The position numbers and the translations under genes were made by a program. DNA of 64,000 nt from Candidatus Gastranaerophilales bacterium (GTDB taxonomy: Bacteria; Cyanobacteriota; Vampirovibrionia; Gastranaerophilales; Gastranaerophilaceae). This document shows, one piece after another, positions 34,928 through 42,233 of this stretch. The stretch lies in the NCBI GenBank assembly GCA_944323595.1, contig CALUTF010000002.1:53447-117446 (forward strand). The letters are read 5' to 3'. Numbering within the stretch: the stretch's first letter is position 1; each line of letters begins with the position of its first letter. The notes below the pieces were generated by a model. It had not been told where the DNA came from. It ran no database searches and was given only the letters and a program-made list of their open reading frames with translations.

Positions 34928-36184
34928 CTATTTTACAGGGGCACAAATATCTTTTCTATACTTCATCCCCGAAAAACTAATATTACCCAAATCATCATAC
35001 AAAAGCTCTCTTGCTTTTGAGAGGGTAGACGCCGTACGGGTCAGCACAAAAGATTTTCCTTTTGAAGTTATATATTCAAAATACTCATTTTTTCTGACAT
35101 TAATATAAGAAATTCCGGTAGATTCATCCAGCAGATTAAAGCCCTTAATAACTTTTTCTTCTTCACCTGCAGATGAAACAAGACAGGAGACTCCGGATTT
35201 GTTTTTAAGTCGTATAAAATTATAATCATCAGCAAAAGACCCTACAGCGCAAGCAATAAATAACTGCACAAGATCTTCATCAATTAAATCCAGAATTAAA
35301 GCAGCATCATGGTCTTGAAAGAAAGGTTTAAGTCCGGTAATACAATATGCCCCGTCATCCTTTAAAACAACATCAAATCCGATAATTCCGACATAGGGCG
35401 AACCTGCTTTTTCAAGTCCGTTAATAATCCTGAACACAACGTCTTTCATTAAACGGTCTTCAAACTCGGAAGAAATTTTATAATCCGGAGCAAAAGCGCC
35501 TGAACCGCTTGTAAAAATTCCGCCGTCACCATCTGATGCAAACTTGTAATCAGCAACAGACGTAATCGGAAGCACATTATATCCATCGGTTATGACATAA
35601 AAAGTAAAATCATGACCATAAACATAATCTTCAAGAATAATTTTTTTCTCTCCGCGGAAAAATAAATCATCTATATAAGTTCTGGCATCAGCCACACTAA
35701 CGCAAGCAAATCTGTCAGGAATAGAAAGATTTTCATCACATTTGATAATAAGCGGGAAATTTGAGGTTTTGATATAGTCAGCGGCAAGCTGCTGCTTATC
35801 AAAAATTGCGAATTTAGGAGTCGGAATTCTTTGCTTATAAAGAAATTTTTTAGACGCAGCTCTGGATACAAAAGCATTTGCACTCTGTTTTGATGGTGCA
35901 AAAATTAGTTGTTCCGCAGATGTAAAAATTCCTGCAATATCATTTTTAATAGCAGTTTCCGAACAAACAACAGTTAAATCAACGTCATTTTCAAGAACAA
36001 AATTTAGTAATTCCTGCGGCTGGTCTTCACGGATATCCACTATATCAGAAATATCGGCAAAAATAGATTTTCCCGGTGCAACATACACTTTTTCTACATT
36101 TGGATAACCGTTTAGTTTAGCTGCAAGAGAATAAGCACTAGCAGAAGCCCCGACTATCAAAATTTTCTTGTTCTTAGTTTCCAT
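34928..36184 (-). CDS. PurD-like ATP-grasp protein, degenerate
   Basis: The 418-residue protein follows the whole fold order of phosphoribosylamine-glycine ligase. It has an N-terminal Rossmann region, an ATP-grasp with IPTPKFAIF and FPLIIKCDENLS, the TSVADYKFASDGDGGIFTSGSGAFAP region (equivalent to DHKR.GDGD.GPNTGGMGAY.P), and the C-terminal domain. Several conserved residues differ. The usual GGREHA is GASASAY, and the metal-binding EFN.RFGDPE region reads ITGLKPFFQDHD. It may be a paralogue with a changed substrate or an inactive form. The TATAAT box lies six bases before the ATG. Confidence 0.75.
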   Translation of the reverse strand: METKNKKILIVGASASAYSLAAKLNGYPNVEKVYVAPGKSIFADISDIVDIREDQPQELLNFVLENDVDLTVVCSETAIKNDIAGIFTSAEQLIFAPSKQSANAFVSRAASKKFLYKQRIPTPKFAIFDKQQLAADYIKTSNFPLIIKCDENLSIPDRFACVSVADARTYIDDLFFRGEKKIILEDYVYGHDFTFYVITDGYNVLPITSVADYKFASDGDGGIFTSGSGAFAPDYKISSEFEDRLMKDVVFRIINGLEKAGSPYVGIIGFDVVLKDDGAYCITGLKPFFQDHDAALILDLIDEDLVQLFIACAVGSFADDYNFIRLKNKSGVSCLVSSAGEEEKVIKGFNLLDESTGISYINVRKNEYFEYITSKGKSFVLTRTASTLSKARELLYDDLGNISFSGMKYRKDICAPVK

Positions 36185-36190
36185 ACCCCA

Positions 36191-36196
36191 ATTATA
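36191..36196 (-). promoter_or_regulatory. purD-like gene -10 box (TATAAT), leaderless candidate
   Basis: TATAAT-TGGGGT-ATG on the minus strand. The GGGG could also serve as an SD if transcription began further upstream. Confidence 0.5.
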
Positions 36197-36249
36197 CTAC
36201 ACAAAAAGAATGATTTTGTTAAGAAATATAACAATTTTTGATAAAATTG

Positions 36250-36258
36250 TGTTATAAT
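36250..36258 (+). promoter_or_regulatory. Extended -10 (TGTTATAAT)
   Basis: Identical to the 6S RNA -10. It drives the 80-residue gene at 36315 with a leader of about 50 bases. Confidence 0.6.
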
Positions 36259-36314
36259 AATGACAAAAGAGAAAAAATTATTAAATTCAAAATATAAAGA
36301 GAGGGTTTAGTAAA

Positions 36315-36557
36315 ATGGCAAGTTTAGTAAGTATGTTGACACAGGCACTATCACAGAATAATATTCAGGCGACAACAGCTGTCAGAGTATCACCTGCGCC
36401 AAACAGTCCATACAGCAGAAATCCGTTTGTAAATTATAACGGAAACACTTACTCAAATACTTATGCTAAAAATAACCCTGTCCGCGGCGGATACTTTGCG
36501 GGCTACTACAACGGCAAGCAAAATATAGTCGGACAAAGATTATTTATAGAGGTTTAA
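36315..36557 (+). CDS. Small Asn/Tyr/Gly-rich protein
   Basis: The 80-residue protein has promoter, SD (GAGAGGG) and terminator of its own. The N-terminal helix (MASLVSMLTQALSQNN) is followed by a polar stretch rich in Asn, Tyr, Ser and Gly (NYNGNTYSNTYAKNN, then GGYFAGYYNGKQN). There are no cysteines and no signal peptide. The composition suggests a disordered or self-assembling peptide, but I do not recognise it. Confidence 0.65.
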   Translation: MASLVSMLTQALSQNNIQATTAVRVSPAPNSPYSRNPFVNYNGNTYSNTYAKNNPVRGGYFAGYYNGKQNIVGQRLFIEV

Positions 36558-36561
36558 TTCT

Positions 36562-36588
36562 AACAGCTCCTGAAATTTAGGAGCTGTT
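36562..36588 (+). terminator. Intrinsic terminator
   Basis: AACAGCTCCT and AGGAGCTGTT form a perfect 10-bp stem, followed by TCTGTTT. It separates the small gene from the polysaccharide locus. Confidence 0.85.
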
Positions 36589-36636
36589 CTGTTTAAATAT
36601 CGTAACAATATGTTTTATATAAAAAATTTTTATACT

Positions 36637-36690
36637 AGTATGGTCTTAAATGTTTAATATACCTGAAAGACCATGCTTTAAGTATATTAA
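36637..36690 (+). promoter_or_regulatory. Interleaved inverted repeats before rfbF (possible pseudoknot)
   Basis: Two inverted repeats interlock in A-B-A'-B' order. AGTATGGTCTT (36637-36647) pairs with AAGACCATGCT (36667-36677, one G-T), and TTAATATAC (36054 offset: 36654-36662) pairs with GTATATTAA (36682-36690). This topology can form an H-type pseudoknot in RNA, or overlapping operators in DNA. It ends 39 bases before the rfbF start. Confidence 0.4.
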
Positions 36691-36729
36691 TAAAACCAAG
36701 TATATTTCATACGTTACGGAGAGACATAG

Positions 36730-37542
36730 ATGAAAGTATTAATTTTAGCCGGCGGGCTGGGCACCAGATTAGGAGAAGAAACTGTATCAAAACCAAAACC
36801 TATGGTTGAAATAGGAGGTTATCCGATATTGTGGCATATTATGAAAATATATTCACACTACGGCTACAATGATTTTGTAATTCTAACCGGCTATAAATCT
36901 CACATGATTAAGGACTACTTTGTGCACTACTACCAAAGATATTCCGATTTAACAATTGACATGAAAACCAACACAATTGAGTTGCACAAAATGAGAACAG
37001 AGCCGTGGAAAGTAACAATGCTCTACACAGGGCAGCAAACAATGACAGGCGGAAGAATTAAACGTGCGGCAGAATACGTTGGCAATGAACCATTCATGCT
37101 TACCTACGGCGATGGAGTTAGTGATGTTAATATCGCAGACCTTGTAGAATTCCACAAAAAATCCGGAAAACTCATGACTATGACGGCAGTACAACCGTCA
37201 GGACGTTTTGGGGCTTTGAGCATAAATGATAATAATGCCATAACATCTTTCAAAGAAAAACCTCAAGGCGATGGCAACTGGATTAACGGCGGATTCTTTG
37301 TATGCGAGCCGGAAGTGTTCAGCTATATCAGCAATGACACAACTGAAATATTTGAACGCAGACCGCTTGAAAATATTGCAAATGACGGGCAGTTAAATGC
37401 ATACAAGCATGCGGGATTCTGGAGACCTATGGATACATTAAGAGATAAAAATGAACTTAATGACTTATGGGAAAACAATAATGCTCCTTGGAAAGTCTGG
37501 GATAAACAAAACGCGTTTGTAAGCTTAACAGGAAAAGTATAA
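36730..37542 (+). CDS. rfbF: Glucose-1-phosphate cytidylyltransferase
   Basis: The 270-residue nucleotidyltransferase makes CDP-glucose, the first step to CDP-linked 3,6-dideoxyhexoses and other CDP-deoxysugars. Seen: ILAGGLGTRLGEETVSKPKP (activator/CTP loop), WHIMKIYSHYG, DYF, LTYGDGVSDVNI (metal Asp), and WINGGFFVCEPEVF. The family is readily told from RmlA by this set. GGAGAG precedes the ATG. It opens the sugar operon and is followed by a reductase/epimerase and rfbG. Confidence 0.95.
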   Translation: MKVLILAGGLGTRLGEETVSKPKPMVEIGGYPILWHIMKIYSHYGYNDFVILTGYKSHMIKDYFVHYYQRYSDLTIDMKTNTIELHKMRTEPWKVTMLYTGQQTMTGGRIKRAAEYVGNEPFMLTYGDGVSDVNIADLVEFHKKSGKLMTMTAVQPSGRFGALSINDNNAITSFKEKPQGDGNWINGGFFVCEPEVFSYISNDTTEIFERRPLENIANDGQLNAYKHAGFWRPMDTLRDKNELNDLWENNNAPWKVWDKQNAFVSLTGKV

Positions 37543-37544
37543 TA

Positions 37545-38459
37545 ATGACCAAAAGAGTTTTAATAACAGGCGGGACCGGATTTATCGGCAGAAATGTCGT
37601 TACAGAATTAATTAAAAGAGGGTATGAAGTACATTCACTTGTATACCCGCCTTTTGCACCGGAACAGGATGGGTTATTTCAGTATGAAATGAATTTAATG
37701 GATAGTGATGCCGTAGAAAAATTCTTGGCAGAATACTGTTTTGAAAATTTAATTCATCTGGCGTGGTATGTGGGTCCAAAGTGCCATATATCAAATCTGA
37801 ATATGGACTGGATAATCACAACCTTGAATTTACTGAAAAGCTTTCATGAGCATGGCGGGAAAAAATTCCTCGGAGCTGGTACCGTTTCTGAATATGAATA
37901 TAAATACGGCTATCTTTTAGAAGATGATACACCAACTGATCCGCAAACAATGTACGGAAACGGTAAAAATGCTATTTATAACATAGCAAAAGTCTATTGC
38001 AAACAAAACGGAATAGAATTCAAATGGCCCCGCATCTTTAACCTGTACGGTCCTGCTGAAAAACCGCAAAGACTTATGCCTTCAGTTATTAATTCATGTC
38101 TGAAAGGTGAAGATGTAAAAGTCAGCGATTGCTTAAAATTTCAGGATTACCTGCACGTAGAAGATACTGCAAGAGGCATAGTAGAAGTTTTTGAAAGCAA
38201 TATTCAAGGTGCAGTAAACATTTGTTCGGGTAAACCCGTACAACTTAAATACATTGTCAATAAAATAGCCGAATTGACAGAATTTAAAGGTGAAATTTTA
38301 TGGGGTGCAATACCCGCAGCATTTGGAGATGATCTGGTCGTAGGAAACAACGAAAAGCTTAAATCGACAGGATGGCAGCAAAAATATTCACTTGAAGACG
38401 GCTTAATGCAAACAATCAACTGGTGGAAAAAACATAATAAGGAGATAATTAATGTTTAA
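37545..38459 (+). CDS. NAD-dependent epimerase/reductase, extended SDR
   Basis: The 304-residue protein has a Rossmann motif GGTGFIGRNV, HLAWYVGP, and the catalytic YxxxK as YGNGK. PRIFNLYGP and the C-terminal substrate half are typical of nucleotide-sugar SDRs. Sitting between rfbF and rfbG, it probably reduces or epimerises CDP-4-keto-6-deoxyglucose, as CDP-abequose or CDP-paratose synthases do. The exact product cannot be read. RfbH, needed for 3-deoxygenation, is not in the window, so a 6-deoxyhexose is also possible. It overlaps rfbG by eight bases. Confidence 0.82.
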   Translation: MTKRVLITGGTGFIGRNVVTELIKRGYEVHSLVYPPFAPEQDGLFQYEMNLMDSDAVEKFLAEYCFENLIHLAWYVGPKCHISNLNMDWIITTLNLLKSFHEHGGKKFLGAGTVSEYEYKYGYLLEDDTPTDPQTMYGNGKNAIYNIAKVYCKQNGIEFKWPRIFNLYGPAEKPQRLMPSVINSCLKGEDVKVSDCLKFQDYLHVEDTARGIVEVFESNIQGAVNICSGKPVQLKYIVNKIAELTEFKGEILWGAIPAAFGDDLVVGNNEKLKSTGWQQKYSLEDGLMQTINWWKKHNKEIINV

Positions 38460-39555
38460 CGATGTGTATAAAGGTAAAACTGTTCTTGTAACAGGTCATA
38501 CAGGGTTTAAAGGCTCCTGGCTTTCTATTTGGCTTACAATGCTTGGCGCTAACGTTGTAGGTTATGCGCTAGAACCTTATTCAGAACGAGGAAACTACAA
38601 GGCTTCACATCTTGAAAAACACCTCTATGCAGATGTTAAAGGTGATATAAGAGATAGCGAAACTCTTGAAGCTGTAATTCAAAAATATCAGCCTGAGATA
38701 ATTTTCCACCTGGCAGCACAGGCTCTTGTCAGAACTGCATACGACAATCCTAAATACACCTACGAAACAAACGTTATAGGCTCCTTGAACATTCTTGAAG
38801 CTGTGAGAAAATTTGATTGCATAAAAACAGTAATAATGATAACTTCCGATAAATGTTACGAAAACGTTGAACAAATCTGGGGCTATAAAGAAACTGACAG
38901 AATGGGCGGCTATGACCCGTATTCATCATCTAAAGGATGCGCAGAACTTATGATTGCGTCCTACAGAAACTCCTACTTTAATCCAAAAGATTATGAAAAA
39001 CACGGAAAAGCTATTGCTTCAGTCCGTGCAGGAAATGTAATAGGCGGCGGCGACTGGTCTGATAACAGATTAGTTCCGGACTGCATAAGATTTATTGAAG
39101 AAGGTAAAGATATAGAAATAAGAAGTCCACAGGCAACACGCCCTTGGGAACACGTTATGGAACCTTTATCAGGGTACTTGCGTGTCGGACAAAAACTTAT
39201 TGAAGAACCTGCAAAATACTCCGAGGGATTCAATTTTGGTCCGCCAATCGAATGCAATAAAACAGTATGGGAAGTTGTGGAATATCTTGTAAAATACTAT
39301 GGAAAAGGCAGAGTTGTTGATGTTTCAAGTGCCGATAAAGTTCACGAAAATACTTTGCTCAGCCTTGATGTAACAAAAGCATACAGAATGCTTGATTGGA
39401 AAGCAATGTTAACTTTCCACGAAGCAATAGAATTTACTGTAGACTGGTATAAAGAAGCTCTGCATAATCCAGATATGTTTGAATATTGCATCAAACAAAT
39501 CAAAGCCCATGCAGCAAAAGGCTATGCCTGGGAAAAACAGTTAGTTTGTTCATAA
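38452..39555 (+). CDS. rfbG: CDP-glucose 4,6-dehydratase
   Basis: The 367-residue extended SDR converts CDP-glucose to CDP-4-keto-6-deoxyglucose. Seen: VLVTGHTGFKGSWLSIWL (the RfbG-specific Rossmann start), IFHLAAQALVRTAYDNP, ITSDKCYEN, the YxxxK as YSSSK, and ATRPWEHVMEPLSGYL. The length is normal. It follows the rfbF product and hands its own product to the neighbouring SDR. Confidence 0.95.
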   Translation: MFNDVYKGKTVLVTGHTGFKGSWLSIWLTMLGANVVGYALEPYSERGNYKASHLEKHLYADVKGDIRDSETLEAVIQKYQPEIIFHLAAQALVRTAYDNPKYTYETNVIGSLNILEAVRKFDCIKTVIMITSDKCYENVEQIWGYKETDRMGGYDPYSSSKGCAELMIASYRNSYFNPKDYEKHGKAIASVRAGNVIGGGDWSDNRLVPDCIRFIEEGKDIEIRSPQATRPWEHVMEPLSGYLRVGQKLIEEPAKYSEGFNFGPPIECNKTVWEVVEYLVKYYGKGRVVDVSSADKVHENTLLSLDVTKAYRMLDWKAMLTFHEAIEFTVDWYKEALHNPDMFEYCIKQIKAHAAKGYAWEKQLVCS

Positions 39556-39586
39556 ACTAAAAACTTATGGAGTAAAAGAACAACAG

Positions 39587-40900
39587 ATGACAACAATAGT
39601 TTTAGGAAGCGGAATTGCAGGAATATCAGCAGGCTACCACTTGCAAAAGCAAGGGGAACAGGTTGTCATCTATGAACGTGATAATGACTGGGGCGGCTTA
39701 TGCGGAAATTTTACTATTAAAGGCTTCCGCTTTGACAAATTTGTTCATTTTACTTTTGCTCCTGATGAGTATACAAGAAATATTTTTGAAGAGTCTTCAC
39801 CGACATATTCACATCCAAGCATTTCTTATAACTACTATAACGGATACTGGTTAAAACATCCTGCACAAAACAACCTTGCACCGCTGCCTACAGAAGAAAA
39901 AGTAGCAATTATAAAAGATTTTATTAACAGAAAACATACACCTGTAGACGCAATAAAAAATTATGAAGAATGGCTGCGAGTGCAGTATGGAGATTATTTT
40001 GCAGAAAATTTCCCGTTTAAATATACACGAAAGTACTGGGGCGTAGAAGCTAAAGACTTGGAAACACGCTGGGTAGGGAACAGAATGCATTCACCTGATT
40101 TGGAAGAAGTTCTGCGCGGAGCTTTTGAAATTCAGGACAAAAATTTTTATTATACAAACTATATGAAATACCCTAAAAAAGGCGGATTCCGTAGTATCTT
40201 GAATAAATGCCGCGAGGGACTGGATATAAGATTTAATAAAGAAGTTGTAAGAATTAATACAACTGAAAAATTGGTAGAATTTGCTGATGGGACTAAAGCG
40301 GGATATTCAAGGTTAATATCAAGTCTTCCATTGCCGGAAATCATAAAAATGCTTAATAAGGTACCGGAAAACGTGCAAAAAGCTGCGTTTAATCTTCAGC
40401 ATACATCAGGATACATGGTATCTCTGGGATTTAATAAACCTGATATTGCAAAACATTTATGGTTTTATATTTATGACGAGGATATTTTACCGGCAAGAGT
40501 ATATTCACCGAATCTGAAATCATCAGATAATGTTCCTGAGGGCTGCAGTTCTTTACAGGCTGAGATATTTTTTGCAAACAAAGGCGGAGCAGATATTACA
40601 ACAACCGGTGTTTCCGCGTGCGGATGGAAAGTTCCATCAGCAGAAGAAGTTTTGCGCAACACTACCACTAAACTTATTGAAATGAAACTGTTTAAAGAAG
40701 AGGAAATTGTTGTAAAAGACATACGATTTGAAAAATATGCAAATGTAATTTTTGACAAAGATATATACAAAAATCGTCAAATAGTCCTTGAGTATTTGAA
40801 AGGAATTGGAATAGAGAGTATAGGACGTTTTGGCAAATGGGAGTACATGTGGACTCACCAGGCGTTTGAAAGTGGGATATTAGAAAGTTCTCTAGTATAG
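39587..40900 (+). CDS. FAD-dependent amine-oxidase-like / UDP-galactopyranose-mutase-like protein
   Basis: The 437-residue flavoprotein has an N-terminal dinucleotide-binding motif VLGSGIAGISAGYHL, the acidic ribose-binding YERDNDWGGLCG, and a C-terminal FAD-closing segment SIGRFGKWEYMWTHQAFESG. This layout is shared by protoporphyrinogen-oxidase-like and NAD(P)-binding proteins found in polysaccharide loci. There they act on nucleotide sugars or lipid-linked glycans. It probably belongs to the rfb operon (31 bases after rfbG). It overlaps the convergent gene by nine bases. Confidence 0.78.
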   Translation: MTTIVLGSGIAGISAGYHLQKQGEQVVIYERDNDWGGLCGNFTIKGFRFDKFVHFTFAPDEYTRNIFEESSPTYSHPSISYNYYNGYWLKHPAQNNLAPLPTEEKVAIIKDFINRKHTPVDAIKNYEEWLRVQYGDYFAENFPFKYTRKYWGVEAKDLETRWVGNRMHSPDLEEVLRGAFEIQDKNFYYTNYMKYPKKGGFRSILNKCREGLDIRFNKEVVRINTTEKLVEFADGTKAGYSRLISSLPLPEIIKMLNKVPENVQKAAFNLQHTSGYMVSLGFNKPDIAKHLWFYIYDEDILPARVYSPNLKSSDNVPEGCSSLQAEIFFANKGGADITTTGVSACGWKVPSAEEVLRNTTTKLIEMKLFKEEEIVVKDIRFEKYANVIFDKDIYKNRQIVLEYLKGIGIESIGRFGKWEYMWTHQAFESGILESSLV

Positions 40901-42232
40901 ACTTAACATTGCCTTTTCTATAATTTCAGCAAAAAATATTGATTCCTCATCTTTAAGCTTATATGAACAAGCTTTATGGTTGTTAATTGTATTTATAAAA
41001 TCAGATATTTCATATCTTAAACCTTCGCCATCATATTTTGTAAAAAATTTTTGTATTTTATTTGGATCTTCAGCTCTTATCTCAAAATATTCTGTTTTCC
41101 ACCAAGGAGCCGGAACATATATATACCCTTTTGTTCCTCCAATTCTTAAGTCACTTTCTGTTTTTACTCCAATTCCTACATTTGCAGTTGCTATCGCATT
41201 TTCGTATATGATATTTATTGTACTCAAAATATCAACATTAGTTTTGTCATCAATAATTGAATTAATCATAACATCGTTATAATTTAAGCCTAGAAGTTTT
41301 ACAATTGCACACAACGGATAAGAAATTAATTCTGTAATACTGCCGCCGCCCATTTGATGATTATATTCTCTTAACGTTTTATCTTCTATTAGCTTTGTAA
41401 ATGTTGCATTTACATTTTTAATTTGACCAATTATACCGCTTTTCGCGATATTAACAAGTTTGATGAATGCAGGTGCATACGCCGTTTTTATAGCTTCTTG
41501 AAGAACAACATTATTTTTATGGGCAAGTTCAAATAAATATTTAGTTTCACTTACAGATAATGTCATTGGTTTTTCACATAAAACATGTTTCTTCTTTAAA
41601 ATCGCCTGTTTTGCATATTCAAAATGCGATTTATGCGGGGTCGCAATATATATAGCATCGACGGCTTCTAAAAAATCATCATAATTTGATGAATATATAT
41701 TTAACTCATGTTTATTGGCAAAGAGTTCAGCTTTTTCTTCATTTCTGCCAAATACAGCTTCTGGTGTCACACCGCTGATAAAAGGGAGTTCTGACATCAT
41801 TCTATTGGCAATACGACCATAACCAACAATTCCTAGCTTGACAATTGAATTATACTTATCACGCAGTTCTGTCGATGAAATTCCTTTTGTTCTTTCAATA
41901 TAAACAACATCACAATATTCTTTCAAATAATCAAACTTGCCAAGCCAATCAGAACCTATTGCAAAAATATCAATATCATATTTTTTTATATCATTAATTT
42001 TTTGTCCAAAATACTCTTCTATAATTATCTCATCAGCAATGCCTAAAGATTTTACATTATTAATCCGTTCCATCAATGATTGTTGCACATTTAACTTTCC
42101 TCGATTAAAATCATAGTCTTCACTGGTAACTCCGACAATTAAATAGTCACCTAATTCTTTTGCCTTTTTTATTATATTAATATGACCTTTATGTAAAAGA
42201 TCAAAAGTACCATAAGTAATGACTTTTTTCAT
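40892..42232 (-). CDS. Cytidylyltransferase (TagD-type) fused to Gfo/Idh/MocA oxidoreductase
   Basis: The start is set at the ATG one base after the upstream stop, with TGAGG as SD. The product has 446 residues in two domains. Residues 1-130 are a glycerol-3-phosphate-cytidylyltransferase-type domain: ITYGTFDLLHKGHINI, GVTSEDYDFNRGK, ISSTELRD. Residues about 132-446 are a Gfo/Idh/MocA dehydrogenase: LGIVGYGRIANRMM, YIATPHKSHFEYA, HVLCEKPMTL. I infer one protein that reduces a keto-phosphate to a polyol phosphate and activates it as a CDP-alcohol. The adjacent LicD domain could then transfer it. Confidence 0.85.
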   Translation of the reverse strand: MKKVITYGTFDLLHKGHINIIKKAKELGDYLIVGVTSEDYDFNRGKLNVQQSLMERINNVKSLGIADEIIIEEYFGQKINDIKKYDIDIFAIGSDWLGKFDYLKEYCDVVYIERTKGISSTELRDKYNSIVKLGIVGYGRIANRMMSELPFISGVTPEAVFGRNEEKAELFANKHELNIYSSNYDDFLEAVDAIYIATPHKSHFEYAKQAILKKKHVLCEKPMTLSVSETKYLFELAHKNNVVLQEAIKTAYAPAFIKLVNIAKSGIIGQIKNVNATFTKLIEDKTLREYNHQMGGGSITELISYPLCAIVKLLGLNYNDVMINSIIDDKTNVDILSTINIIYENAIATANVGIGVKTESDLRIGGTKGYIYVPAPWWKTEYFEIRAEDPNKIQKFFTKYDGEGLRYEISDFINTINNHKACSYKLKDEESIFFAEIIEKAMLSLY

Positions 42233-42233
42233 A

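Noticed and set aside
34928..36184. Straight annotation as functional purD
   Set aside because: Key nucleotide- and metal-binding residues are changed, so only a PurD-like call is supported.
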